DNA of 64,000 nucleotides, from contig NZ_CP101156.1 of NCBI RefSeq assembly GCF_024298845.1, forward strand, positions 2,294,001 to 2,358,000, written 5' to 3'. Under the pieces are notes generated by a model. The model was not told the DNA's origin and did no database searches. It saw only the letters and a list, made by a program, of their open reading frames with translations. How positions within the stretch are numbered: the first letter of the stretch is position 1; every line of letters begins with the position of its first letter. This stretch comes from Natronosalvus amylolyticus. Its GTDB lineage: Archaea; Halobacteriota; Halobacteria; Halobacteriales; Natrialbaceae. This document shows positions 42,932 through 52,222 of the stretch, in pieces. The translations under genes and the position numbers were made by a program.

Positions 42932-44323
42932 TCAGTACTTTACAAAGCCGTTAGTTGAGAAGTCCGCTTGCTGAATTGTGTCCAACAATCAGCAACAAGC
43001 GGACAGTGAAATCCACGAAGACCAGGTCCTTAACTTTCTCGTCAACGTTATCACCCGCGCGTTCACGCTAGACTTGGTGAAAACGCAGAAATCGGCCCAG
43101 AGGATATCTTAGAGGTCCTCGTCGGCGCGACCGCTGACGGGATCTCTATCTCTTCACTCTGCGAGAAGAGTGAAAGCGCACCCTCTGGCAACGACATTCT
43201 CTATCACTTGCGCACCAAGTTCGACCTCGAAACCGTCGAATTAACCGGCAATACGCTTCTCCAGCAAGATGTCCTCGAAACGCTCCCAGAACAGGTGGAG
43301 GTCTGCAACGACCTCCACCTGCGGCCCTACTACGGTGACGAAGATGAGACAGACGGCCTCTACTACAACGAGGCCAAAACAGGAACGACTGCGTTCCACG
43401 CCTACGCTACGCTCTACCCGCGCGTGAACAACAAGCGATACACCTTGTCTCACCGGCAGCGACACCGCCAGCGACATCCTCGTCGAGTTCCTTGGACTCC
43501 TCAACAACTTCAATCTCGACGTTAAAGCGGTCTTTCTCGAGAGCGGCTTCTACGACTGCAAGTATCTCACGTTCCTCCAGGCGCACAATTTCGCGTACAT
43601 CGTTCGGTCATCAAGTGGGGCAACAAGATCAAGACTGAACTCGGCCAAGGGTGGAGTCGTGAGATCTCACATGATCTCACGACATCCTAAGGCAGTCACG
43701 AGTGGATCGTCGAATTCCCGGTAATGATCGACTGTTCCTACAAGAATGGCCGATACGATGAGCATGGAGTGGCGCGTCACGGCTACACCGTCGACGCGCC
43801 GTTCATCGATGAACCACGACAGGCTCGATCCCACTACAGCAAACGCTTCGGGATCGAAGCGAGCTACCGCCTCTCTGAATCAACGATAATCTCGACGACG
43901 ACACAAGATCCGGTGAGACGGCTGTTGTTCGTCGTGCTCAGCCTACTGATTCAGAACGTTTGGCGGTACTTGCGCTGGGAGTATGTGGCGACGCCACGCC
44001 GAGGCGGGCGTCGCCTCTGGTGGTGGCCCTTCGAGGAGTTCATTGGCATGGTGACTCGGACAGCGGGGACGGCCCTTTCGGTGGGTCGGGCCGTCCCCGC
44101 AAATCGGCCACCGGATGATCGCTTCCACCGGTAACCAGTGACCGAGGATGCCCTATTGACCAGTGGCAACACGGTCACGTCGGCGGCAGTCAGCCGCCGA
44201 CTCGAAACTACTCACCAGTCGTCGTTTGTTTGGGACGGCACTCACCATCACTCTTCACGATCAGCGGCGGTCGCTTGCAGTTGTGGTTGCGGTTTCAGTA
44301 CCGAACTTTGTGAGGTATTGAGA
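42932..44323 (+). mobile_element. degenerate ISH3-family insertion sequence (~1.39 kb)
   Basis: The element has imperfect terminal inverted repeats (left end TCAGTACTTTACAAAG; right end, reversed, TCAATACCTCACAAAG, offset two bases from the flank) and a length of about 1.39 kb, which is the usual size for ISH3. It is flanked by 19-bp identical direct repeats. Its transposase is inactivated at several places. Confidence 0.8.
42978..44134 (+). pseudogene. ISH3-family transposase, multiply frameshifted
   Basis: From a GTG at 42978 the sequence can be followed through the family's conserved stretches (SEIHEDQ, LYHLRTKFDLETVE, VCNDLHLRPYYGDEDETDG, FHAYATLY, GVARHGYTVDAPFID, HYSKRFGIEASYRLSE, VWRYLRWEYVATPRRGGRR, ending PANRPPDDRFHR). 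Frame changes occur near 43070, near 43450 (missing bases where AVRR is expected) and near 43600, and an in-frame TAA lies at about 43687. No active enzyme can be made. Confidence 0.87.
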
Positions 44324-44342
44324 TTAATAAGCTAATCAAGAT
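44324..44342. repeat. 19-bp direct repeat, right flank of ISH3-like element
   Basis: Second copy of the repeat at 42913-42931. The 130 bases from here to the next gene are AT-rich and hold no other feature I can support. Confidence 0.8.
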
Positions 44343-44558
44343 GAACAGCCTGTCATTCCTGCCATCGCCATGTATCAATCAACAATAAAAACGTTATAAC
44401 AATTAGTTTGTGATCACTTACAGAAATTTATCTCAGAAATGCCTTGTGGCATTGAGTGAGTAGAGTTTCTATCCATGCTGTTCTCTTGTGGGCTTGGAAC
44501 ATCTCCAAAAGAGGTTCAGACAGAAATTTATGTAAGGTTACCTGTTGATTGTATAAAT

Positions 44559-45344
44559 ATGGCCTTATCGAGGGAAGTTCAAAGAACGATACAGGATATC
44601 CGAAAAAGGGGGCTTAAGAGTGTTGCTCGAAAAGTGTATATATATGGAAAATATGGGACTCCGATGTCCAACTTATGTGAATTGTTTGATGGTAAAATCC
44701 ACAGTATAAAATATCGTAATGTATCGCCCCCTATTGATTACATCTCAATTCAGGAGATATCACCAGACAGGATTCAACAAATAAGTCCTTTCGACTATTA
44801 TTGGGGGGATGTGGGGGAAATAAGAAGATGGAATGATGGCAATTATCAAAGTTTTACAGATACTGAGATATACCAGTGCTTTAAAAACCATTTTGAACAG
44901 GGAATTGTTTGGGAGAACACAAAATATGTTTCTCAAGCGATTGAAGATATCGATAACGGAATTGTCAGAGAAGGTTGTAGAACAAAATCCGAACTGTTGG
45001 AACGGTACGATCGACTAGACCAGCTGTATGATAGAGTCGATAAGAACGGATACAAGAGATCAGTAGAAGTATCAGAAAGGGATGACCCCATGGCCAATAG
45101 TAGACGAAAAAACTATCTTAATAAACAATATGACGAAGTGAAAGTTGATATTGCAGCAAACGGAGAGTATTTATTTAGGGATGGATATCACCGTTTATGT
45201 ATTGCTAAATTATTAGATGTTGATTATATCCCAGTTGTAATTTTACTCAGACACATGGAATGGATTGCCCGAAGAGAAAAAAAGTATAAAAATGAGACAG
45301 ATAGTGAAAAGATCAACCAATCACATCCAGATATTCCTATTTAA
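44559..45344 (+). CDS. conserved-type protein with ParB/sulfiredoxin-fold segment in glycan locus
   Basis: About 261 aa from ATG 44559; an upstream in-frame ATG at 44475 would add 28 residues of uncertain value. The C-terminal third contains GEYLFRDGYHRLCIAKLLDV followed by DYIPVVILLRH, the strand-turn-helix signature (x-D-G-x-H-R, then I-P-V) of ParB/Srx-fold domains, which in other families bind or hydrolyse nucleotides. The N-terminal part is helical, charged and unrecognised. Proteins of this shape occur in prokaryotic polysaccharide loci (family knowledge, weak); a role as kinase or nucleotide-dependent sugar modification enzyme is possible but unproven. The gene is AT-rich like its neighbours. 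Confidence 0.6.
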   Translation: MALSREVQRTIQDIRKRGLKSVARKVYIYGKYGTPMSNLCELFDGKIHSIKYRNVSPPIDYISIQEISPDRIQQISPFDYYWGDVGEIRRWNDGNYQSFTDTEIYQCFKNHFEQGIVWENTKYVSQAIEDIDNGIVREGCRTKSELLERYDRLDQLYDRVDKNGYKRSVEVSERDDPMANSRRKNYLNKQYDEVKVDIAANGEYLFRDGYHRLCIAKLLDVDYIPVVILLRHMEWIARREKKYKNETDSEKINQSHPDIPI

Positions 45345-45488
45345 TACGCTGGAACCGAATAGATATGCCAAAGACCAGATTGTTGGATATTGGAAAGTAG
45401 GCTTTTGTAACACGTTTTGTTTGATTCCGGACAATATAGAGTCAGTTTATCCCGTCAGATATATAATCCCATAAACTGACTCTCAAGT

Positions 45489-46388
45489 GTGAATTTACCC
45501 GACCCAATCAGAATCGTTTACACTCCTGATGGGGAATATTGGCGTCATGCTTTTGTTTCAATAATGTCAATTTTAAACAATAATAAAGATTTGAATATCC
45601 ATGTGTACATTGTTTCTGACGAGAAGAGTGAGAAGTTTTACAAACATATGAATGATTTTGAGTTAGAAGAAGCGGGTTTTTCTATTAATCATTTAAATTT
45701 TGAGAAGAAAAATTTCCCAGAGTTCAATACTCCTAAGCATTTTTCTGATGCTACATATTACCGGCTTTTTCTCGATGATATCTTACCTAGCGAAGTTAAA
45801 AAGGCCCTATATATAGATTGCGACACTATCATCAGAAGAGATATTTCCACGATTCGCGACGTGGACTTGGACGGAAATATAATTGCTGGTGTGCCACATG
45901 TGAAAAGAGAGGGTTACAAGTATGATCTCCCAATTACGGCAGACTATATTAACACAGGTGTATTACTTATAGATATTGATGCGTGGAGGGAAGAAGAGAT
46001 TGGTAAAGAGTGTTTGACCTATATTAAAGAGAATCAAACAGGTTTCAGGCTTCCCATCCAAAATACAATTAATACAGTTCTACAAAACAATATTCAACTT
46101 ATTGATCCAGAGTATAATTATACCTATGATTGGTCCAAACAACTACTATCTGGAGGGGGGCAGATAGATCCACGGATAGTTCATTTCACAACACATAGGA
46201 AACCTTGGAAATACCATCATTCACCAGAGTATGGAGATGAGTATATCCGATACTTAGACCGCAGCCCTTTCAAAGCAGAATATAATGATAAAAAGAATTA
46301 TAAATATCCAGTAAAGAAGTTTAGAGAGAGCAGCGCATCTGATATCACCTATAGAATGTGCGACCTCATTCAAACAATTATTTATTGA
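45489..46388 (+). CDS. GT8-family glycosyltransferase
   Basis: 299 aa from a GTG start. GT-A fold of the glycogenin/LgtC group: IVYTPDGEYWRHAFVSIMSI at the N-terminus, the metal-binding ALYIDCDTIIRRD (DxD about 101-103), NTGVLLIDIDAWR and the late HFTTHRKPWK metal/phosphate-ligand motif. It is predicted to be a retaining galactosyl- or glucosyltransferase adding an outer sugar to a surface glycan. The gene is AT-rich. It is followed within 23 bases by the left end of a truncated IS6-family element. Confidence 0.9.
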   Translation: MNLPDPIRIVYTPDGEYWRHAFVSIMSILNNNKDLNIHVYIVSDEKSEKFYKHMNDFELEEAGFSINHLNFEKKNFPEFNTPKHFSDATYYRLFLDDILPSEVKKALYIDCDTIIRRDISTIRDVDLDGNIIAGVPHVKREGYKYDLPITADYINTGVLLIDIDAWREEEIGKECLTYIKENQTGFRLPIQNTINTVLQNNIQLIDPEYNYTYDWSKQLLSGGGQIDPRIVHFTTHRKPWKYHHSPEYGDEYIRYLDRSPFKAEYNDKKNYKYPVKKFRESSASDITYRMCDLIQTIIY

Positions 46389-46410
46389 GTTATGACTTGA
46401 TTGACTAATA

Positions 46411-47004
46411 GGCACCGTCTAGTTAGCGTGGTTTGAGAAGTGAGCAGGTCGTAGAGTTGGTTTGAACATGCAGCTCGCAGACCTGCTCAGCGTGTCATAC
46501 GCGGTGGAATTTGATGAACTTGGGAGTGTGAGCGGACGGCGAACCCTTGCGGGTGTTGCCGTCCGCCTCCATGCGACTGGATGTTCGCTTTGTGAGGCAA
46601 CAACTATCCTCGCTGAATTAGGCGTTGAACGCTCTCATGGTGCAGTTTGGAATTGGGTACATCGGCTGGCTGACAGCGTTCCCGACCCGCCGAGGGCGAA
46701 GCCCTCGCGGGTCGTGGTTGACGAGACCGCTGTCAAAATAAACGGCGAATGGTCTTGGTTGTACGCTGCAATAAACCTCGATACAAAGTTGACTCTTGAT
46801 GCTCAGTTGTTCGGCCGCCACGGCACCGATCCGGCGGCTGTATTCCTGCATGAACTCCGCGAGAAACATGATCTCTTCGAGGCGGTGTTTCTCGTCGATC
46901 AATTTGACTATCGGACTGCCCTGCTCGGTTAGATTGAGCGGTCGGGTTGACTATATCGACCGAAACCTCATCGAAAACTGTCCTATTTCGACTTGATAAG
47001 ACTA
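46411..47004 (+). mobile_element. truncated IS6-family element
   Basis: The left end is taken at GGCACCGTCTAGTTAGCG (46411), similar to known haloarchaeal IS6-type terminal repeats. The right end is missing: the coding sequence stops resembling the family near 46975, and what follows to 47090 is unassigned. Confidence 0.65.
46462..47004 (+). pseudogene. IS6-family transposase, frameshifted and 3'-truncated
   Basis: The first 156 codons hold the helix-turn-helix and DDE-domain start (VVVDETAVKING, then AVFLVDQFDYRTALLG). A stop then interrupts, and another frame continues with SGRVDYIDRNLIEN, the segment holding the family's last conserved region before the catalytic Glu (normally ...RNLIEKWF). 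The rest of the DDE domain is gone. Non-functional. Confidence 0.82.
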
Positions 47005-47143
47005 CCGAGTGAGAAACCACAGGGAAGTAGCAATCCATCAGATCGCGAGCTGATCGACGGCGTGAAAATCAGAAGAAGACGTACTCGACCAGTTGGGTGT
47101 GCTCAAACACAGGTTTAATGGTATATTCTCCCTCCCAGGGAAG

Positions 47144-47169
47144 AGTGCCGCCGCTCCTGCGGCGGCGCT
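47144..47169 (-). terminator. GC-rich hairpin downstream of IS4 transposase
   Basis: GCCGCCGC-TCCT-GCGGCGGC with three further outer pairs (one G-T wobble), an 11-bp stem lying 22 bases past the stop of the transposase. It may end transcription or shield the IS from read-through. Confidence 0.5.
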
Positions 47170-47190
47170 CTCCTCGTGTCTTCGAGTCCC

Positions 47191-48393
47191 TCATCCGTAG
47201 GCCCGACGCGACTGATTCCACCGTGTTCGGATCAGACGGATCGCTTCCGGCACGCCACCCCGAAGTGGGTGGCAGTGCCGGAACCAGTTGACCAACACAT
47301 AGCCAATCAACGTACAAAATAACTCGAACAAGACACCGTTCACCGATTGTGAATGGAAGCTCTCGATGTTCGTATACTGCTTCAACTCCCGAAATAGGAT
47401 CTCGATGAGTGTCCGAAGTGTGTAGATGTTCATCACGTCCACAGGATCATAATCCACAGGAGAAAGCGTCGTCAGATACGCGATCTTCTCTCCGTCCACG
47501 TCCTCGAACACGATTCGTCGAAACGTTTCACCGGTCTCGGCGAGTTCAATCACGTCGTCACGTACGTGGCGCGTTCCTGCTTCGTCAGTGATGTCGATGT
47601 CCTGGATTTGCTCCAGGACATCGACCCGAGAATCCGCCTGTAACAAACACACGAAGTCCTCTTCGCGCTCTTTCAACGTACAGAAGCGGTCATAGTCGAG
47701 ATAGCCACGATCGAACACGCGAATTGGAGAGTCGAGGTCTGCGAAGACATCGACATCGCCCTGGAGATCGTCAAACTGTGTTGGTTCGCGTGTCTCGCCT
47801 GCTGTGACGGACACGCCAACAGGTTGCTTGGCGTGTCCGTCCACGCGTGCGGCCAGGTTGAATTTGAGACCACGGTCACCTGGTTTGATCTCGTCAACGG
47901 TCTCACCATCATACAATTCGCTCAGGACAGCGACTGACCTGGTGAGTGCGAGATTTGTTTTGTCGAGAGCAACGACTGCTCGATCGAGCCATTCGAGGCG
48001 CTTTCGCTGAACACTGCGTTGATGATACAGTTGGGGTGAATGGAGCAGTTCGAAGAAGACACGAACGACCGCGCGGTAGTCGCGGTCGTTCGTATGCCGG
48101 GAGAAAGTCGAGGCAGCCATCTCCTCCATCTGTGCATGCGTTCCGGTCTTTGCAGCGAGTTCAGCGAGTGAGTCAGACGGGTTTATGCCCACGAAAATAC
48201 CGACTCTGAGATGGTTTGCGAAATCGTGCGTGTTGGTGTAGGTGCCAATTCCGAACTGATCGGCGATGAACTCGCTGTCGACTGCGTCGAGCAGCGAGTA
48301 AAAGTCGCTCGCAATCGTGGGTGACTGGCTCCAGTCTCGGCTAAGATCTTGTTCCGGAAATGACTGTGTCTGGTGTTGAATTGTTTTCGCCAT
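47191..48393 (-). CDS. IS4-family transposase (ISH8-like), apparently intact
   Basis: 400 aa DDE transposase. The N-terminal domain (about 1-130) precedes the catalytic RNase H fold with DKTNLALTR, FADLDSPIRVFDRGYLDYD and the IS4 hallmark Y-2-R-3-E-6-K in YTLRTLIEILFRELKQY near the C-terminus. No frameshift or premature stop, so it may be active. GC content is normal for the chromosome, contrasting with the AT-rich genes on either side. Confidence 0.87.
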   Translation of the reverse strand: MAKTIQHQTQSFPEQDLSRDWSQSPTIASDFYSLLDAVDSEFIADQFGIGTYTNTHDFANHLRVGIFVGINPSDSLAELAAKTGTHAQMEEMAASTFSRHTNDRDYRAVVRVFFELLHSPQLYHQRSVQRKRLEWLDRAVVALDKTNLALTRSVAVLSELYDGETVDEIKPGDRGLKFNLAARVDGHAKQPVGVSVTAGETREPTQFDDLQGDVDVFADLDSPIRVFDRGYLDYDRFCTLKEREEDFVCLLQADSRVDVLEQIQDIDITDEAGTRHVRDDVIELAETGETFRRIVFEDVDGEKIAYLTTLSPVDYDPVDVMNIYTLRTLIEILFRELKQYTNIESFHSQSVNGVLFELFCTLIGYVLVNWFRHCHPLRGGVPEAIRLIRTRWNQSRRAYG

Positions 48394-48514
48394 CTCGATG
48401 GATTTGTCGAGGCGAGGGCGGATTTAAGTACCTGGAATGGCACACCGCGTGCCGTAAATTTCTCGTGAAACCTGGCGAGCATCTCTGCAAATATCATTCA
48501 AAGTCTCCTAATAA

Positions 48515-48568
48515 TTGACTGTTCCTCAAATTGACTGTATGTTGACTGTTCCTCAAATTGACTGTATG
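48515..48568. repeat. 27-bp perfect tandem duplication
   Basis: TTGACTGTTCCTCAAATTGA plus CTGTATG, present twice head to tail with no mismatch. It lies just past the 3' end of the minus-strand glycosyltransferase gene, next to the IS4 element. An apparent frame starting inside it is a shadow. Confidence 0.9.
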
Positions 48569-48584
48569 GATCTTGCACAGAAAT

Positions 48585-49748
48585 TTAGTAGTTACACCCG
48601 GTTACTCGATGGTAAATTCGATCAAATTTGGAGTTCCAATCTGCGTGTTTTGCTATTTCCTTTCTATCTTTCACTCCTTCTTCCCATGATAATACCTCAG
48701 AACACGCTTTCGAAAAATCTCTTATACTATTATTTGTATGTTGGTATACTCCCTTTTGGACGTATTTTCTTGTGGAGGGGAGCCCACAACCAACAACAGG
48801 CAAACCAGAAGCTAAGTACTCATTAAATTTCAGTGGAAATACAGATTTATTATATTTAATATCTTTATAAGGCATTAAACCAATATCTAGACTATTCATC
48901 AACAACGGAACTTCTTCTGGATTAACTGGTTCAAACCAGTAAACGTTTGGGTTGTTGAATATATATTCAACATTTTCATTTCTTTTAGGACCCACAAGGA
49001 TAATATTCCATGATTTGTTCTTTTTCGCCACCCCATTTAATAGATCCATATCCACCTTTTTCTTTAATTTACCTATAAATCCGAGACGTGGTTCCCCTAT
49101 TTTATCTAATATTGGTGAACTTCCGTCTTTTTCAAATTTGTCAAAGTCGACTCCAGTCTCCTCTAAATATGTTGTTGTACTGTATTTTTTTCCTATCTTA
49201 TTGTGAAGATGTTCAGACGATACAAAATTCAAATCTGTTCTCTCTAATAGCTGGTTTTCACTTCGAGTTTTCAGCTTTGCTCCAATAGATTTCCTAGTAT
49301 ATTCCGTTTTGCTTAACTCTTCTTTTTGTTCCCAACCGATCGTTGTGTGATCATCGCTACAATCGTAAATAATTTTATCCCATAAACCATTGATCTGAGA
49401 AAGGGATGTTAGGTGTGGCGAGTAATACCATAAAATTGATTTTGTAGATTTAAACGGTCCAAATTTACTGCAAATCATGTTTTTTACTTGATGGTTAAAT
49501 GGAAACACATCTAAAAGTGGTTCGGGAACAGTGAATGATAGGTACTGTGTCGGTACTTTGACCTCTCTTATTCCGTTGTCTTTTACATTTTCACACAATT
49601 TGGATACAGTATCTGGATAAACCCAATATACTTTTTCTGTTTCCTGCTTGTGAACTAGATAGTTTGCCAATCGCTGTTCTCTATGAGGGATATTATAATC
49701 ATATTCATGTCTTCCGACAATAACATGAGTGGCTGCGTTCTTATACAT
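48585..49748 (-). CDS. GT4-like glycosyltransferase (GT-B fold)
   Basis: 387 aa, AT-rich. The N-terminal half carries acceptor-domain features (WYYSPHLTSL, IYDCSDDHT) often seen in family members acting on polysaccharides. The C-terminal donor domain starts with RLGFIGKLKKKVDMDLL and has VPLLMNSLDIGLMPYK and PLKFNEYLASGLPVVGCG, where the conserved Glu contacts the nucleotide-sugar. It is transcribed toward the IS4 element and is probably one of a minus-strand glycan set (48585-54234) that has been cut up by insertion sequences. Confidence 0.85.
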   Translation of the reverse strand: MYKNAATHVIVGRHEYDYNIPHREQRLANYLVHKQETEKVYWVYPDTVSKLCENVKDNGIREVKVPTQYLSFTVPEPLLDVFPFNHQVKNMICSKFGPFKSTKSILWYYSPHLTSLSQINGLWDKIIYDCSDDHTTIGWEQKEELSKTEYTRKSIGAKLKTRSENQLLERTDLNFVSSEHLHNKIGKKYSTTTYLEETGVDFDKFEKDGSSPILDKIGEPRLGFIGKLKKKVDMDLLNGVAKKNKSWNIILVGPKRNENVEYIFNNPNVYWFEPVNPEEVPLLMNSLDIGLMPYKDIKYNKSVFPLKFNEYLASGLPVVGCGLPSTRKYVQKGVYQHTNNSIRDFSKACSEVLSWEEGVKDRKEIAKHADWNSKFDRIYHRVTGCNY

Positions 49749-50010
49749 ATCTTTATCGAGATAGATATTGCAGTTGAGCGACCTGTAGGCAATGCCAATT
49801 TTGATAAGGCCAGTTCATTTCGAAAAACTACGTAGGTCTTCCTTATTAGGGTGTTGTTGGGACTGTTTAACTATCATTTGTTGGGTCAAAGGCAACGCAC
49901 GACCTCAGCGGCATCTGATATCTAATCACGCATAAATATTTGAAGCAATATCAGCAAAAATTAACATCTTCAGACGGATTGGTAGCATGCCACCGTTACT
50001 TACCTGCACC

Positions 50011-51081
50011 CAGAGGGTGTCATACAATTCATCTCATACCACGAGCTTGGTTCGGCCCAGATTTTCGCCCTGTTCGTGGTTCGTGATGGCGACGATCACT
50101 CGGAGACACAGTCCAAGATACGCTGTGTACTCGCGCATGGACGCGCCTCGGGCGCGCAGCGTCCCGAGGCCGCAGTCTGAACACGCTCCAAACGTTCGCT
50201 CAACTTGCGTTCGTCGCTTGTATGTATCAGCGAGGATCGAACGCTTGAGCGTCACATCCTCGGTGAATTCGCTGATTCGGTTTTCGACACGGTATTCGAT
50301 ATCGAGCGGTTCGCTGGTGTTTCGTGGGTTGTACGGGGCGATCGGCACGACTCCTGCTTCCAGCAGGAAGTCGTGCCAATCGAGGATGTCGTAGCCACTG
50401 TCTCCAAGCATCCAGATCGGCTGTTTGACGGCGAGCGCGTCACGTGTGACGCGCATCGCCGTCTCCTTCGAGGCCTGTTTCGCCTGCGTAAACTCCGCTG
50501 CAATCGGAATCTTTGGCCCTGCCGAAACAATCGTGAGACCGAACCCGTAGTAGTAGGCTTCGGCCGTTGGATCGTATTCCACGACGCGTCATCGTTCCAC
50601 GCAGGGGCTTCGAGATCGGTTGAATCGATGGGAAGGTAGAGTCGAGCAGGCCGCGGATAGCGGCCTGCTCGACGAGGCGGCGGAATACGTTGTCAACGAC
50701 CAGTCCGAGGTCAGTGAGGAAGCGATCGACCGCGTCTCTCGACGGCGGTCGATCGAAGCTACAGCTGGTCCAGACGGCCGTGTTCTGGAGTTCTCGGGTG
50801 ACAGGACGAGGCCCGTAGATTCCCTTGTAGAAGCAGTGAAGAAAGCCTTTGAACAGTTCTGGCGGGTGATGATCTCGTGTTCGCCCCCGGCGAGCGGGGG
50901 CGAACACGTCATACTCGCTGAGAAAGTCAAAGTCGAGGTACTCGAAGAGCGGAAGTGTCTCGACAGCCACGAGATTAAAGAACTCGTCTATCCAAGGCTC
51001 ATCGTGCAGGGTTTAAGTGCTGCTGGACACGGCTTCTCAACCCTGCCCTTTCGTGTGCGACGTATTCTATGATACCCTCTG
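50011..51081 (-). mobile_element. decayed IS5-like element (~1.07 kb)
   Basis: Inverted terminal repeats CAGAGGGTGTCATACAAT at the left and, reversed, CAGAGGGTATCATAGAAT at the right match in 16 of 18 positions. No clear target duplication. The transposase inside is broken. The 262 bases between the element and the glycosyltransferase at 48585-49748 hold no supported gene. Confidence 0.72.
50034..50970 (-). pseudogene. IS5-like transposase, frameshifted
   Basis: The N-terminal part (start 50970) has LFEYLDFDFLSEYDVFAP and a helix-rich DNA-binding region up to about 50600; the second part (50582-50034) continues in another frame with DPTAEAYYYGFGLTIVS, GDSGYDILDWHDFLL and the late Arg/Glu-containing KRRTQVERTFGACSDC and NHEQGEN. 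The first catalytic Asp segment around 50590-50620 is disturbed by small indels. Family assignment rests on the general DDE pattern I recognise in haloarchaeal IS5-group enzymes. Confidence 0.75.
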
Positions 51082-51208
51082 CACTCATGTACTTCTTTGA
51101 TAAGTTCCCATTGTATCATAAAAACAAAAGATTCAGTCTTTATTATTTCCAAATATAGATCTAATATTGTTATTGGTGTTGGTGAACCTATGAACGCACA
51201 GTTCTCAG

Positions 51209-52063
51209 CTATTTACGATTGGAAACTTGGTTAATAAATTCAGATTTTAATCTTTTTACAGTGTATCTAATACCATGTACCCGTATCATATTCATCACCT
51301 TTTCATGCACTGGTGCATCACTATCAAGACTATTATACAGAATGGTGACTCCATTTTCACTATTTGGAACGTATAACCGATGTCCGGAACAACTATTGAG
51401 ATTATTTATCGCCTCCATAACCTCGACCGATTTAGTAGCACCAGGTGTCTGAATATCTAATAGCCTGGAATGGGCGATTTTAACCCTATTTCGGACGTGT
51501 CCAGGATATCGCACCATGCAATTATATTCCGGAGTAAGAGTAGCAATCCGAAGGTCAGACTCATATAATGTTTTACGGAACGAGGGCTGGTTTTGAGTAC
51601 CATTTTCATTTATTAGGCCAGCGTAGTTTTCTCCCCATGTTTTCGTAAACTGCCTGAATTTGTCATCATTTCTGTAAGCGACGACCCCCGTATTGTACTC
51701 CGGGAAGCTATCAGGCACTCCAGGTGGATCGTATACCTCTCTATTATGGTTGTGTGCAACGCCAATAGCAAATTGATTTAATAGTTCAAATAATTCATTC
51801 ACACAATCATTCACATATATATCTGTATCGAGATGTAGGGTTTTGTCAAACGGGGAGCGATGTAGGTTTTCTATTTGATCTACAAAACCATGTTTTGGAT
51901 TGGGTATGTCAATCACATAATCAAATTTGAACCTGGGTTCAACATCCGTTGCAATTGCAATTGGTATGTCAGGCATGACATTACGGACAGATCGTGCTGA
52001 AACTTCTGCCTCATCAACAAATTGTTCTCCGGTTGCAATATAAAATACTCCAGCATCATCCAT
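51209..52063 (-). CDS. putative nucleotide-diphospho-sugar transferase
   Basis: 284 aa, AT-rich. N-terminal GVFYIATGEQFVDEAEVSAR and a DxD motif in TLHLDTDIYVND (about 95-97) point to a GT-A fold related to GT8-type or nucleotide-diphospho-sugar transferase proteins. YNTGVVAY and PEYNCMVRY are further family-like strands. It is likely cytoplasmic, acting in glycan assembly with neighbours; donor and acceptor unknown. It is first downstream of the IS5-like remnant and separated by 159 bp from the pyruvyl transferase gene. Confidence 0.7.
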   Translation of the reverse strand: MDDAGVFYIATGEQFVDEAEVSARSVRNVMPDIPIAIATDVEPRFKFDYVIDIPNPKHGFVDQIENLHRSPFDKTLHLDTDIYVNDCVNELFELLNQFAIGVAHNHNREVYDPPGVPDSFPEYNTGVVAYRNDDKFRQFTKTWGENYAGLINENGTQNQPSFRKTLYESDLRIATLTPEYNCMVRYPGHVRNRVKIAHSRLLDIQTPGATKSVEVMEAINNLNSCSGHRLYVPNSENGVTILYNSLDSDAPVHEKVMNMIRVHGIRYTVKRLKSEFINQVSNRK

Positions 52064-52222
52064 ATTGCGACTCTGTATCTACAGTTATATGATTATACCT
52101 TTATCAGTGTCTAATCATACTGAAATAGCCCATTAGATATAAATACAGCCTTATAATCAATTCTATAATAACCACCCACTCCATAAAATTCAACCAGAAA
52201 TAATATCAGGCGAGTTGATGGG

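Larger units (their letters stand above)
47095..48447 (-). mobile_element. IS4-family element, approximate limits
   Basis: Limits are set by weak inverted similarity of GGTGTGC and CAGGT blocks near 47096-47116 and 48430-48447 (reverse complement); no target duplication could be identified. The element contains one intact transposase gene. Confidence 0.4.

Noticed and set aside
44549-44556. TATAAATA as promoter of the ParB-fold gene
   Set aside because: It ends just before the preferred ATG at 44559, too close for a TATA box; the region is AT-rich and chance matches are frequent.
45265-45474. 69-aa + strand frame between the ParB-fold and GT8 genes
   Set aside because: Overlaps the end of the real gene in another frame and has no recognisable features.
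48515-48826. 103-aa + strand frame starting in the 27-bp repeat
   Set aside because: Begins inside a tandem duplication and runs antisense through the glycosyltransferase gene; no protein-like conservation pattern.
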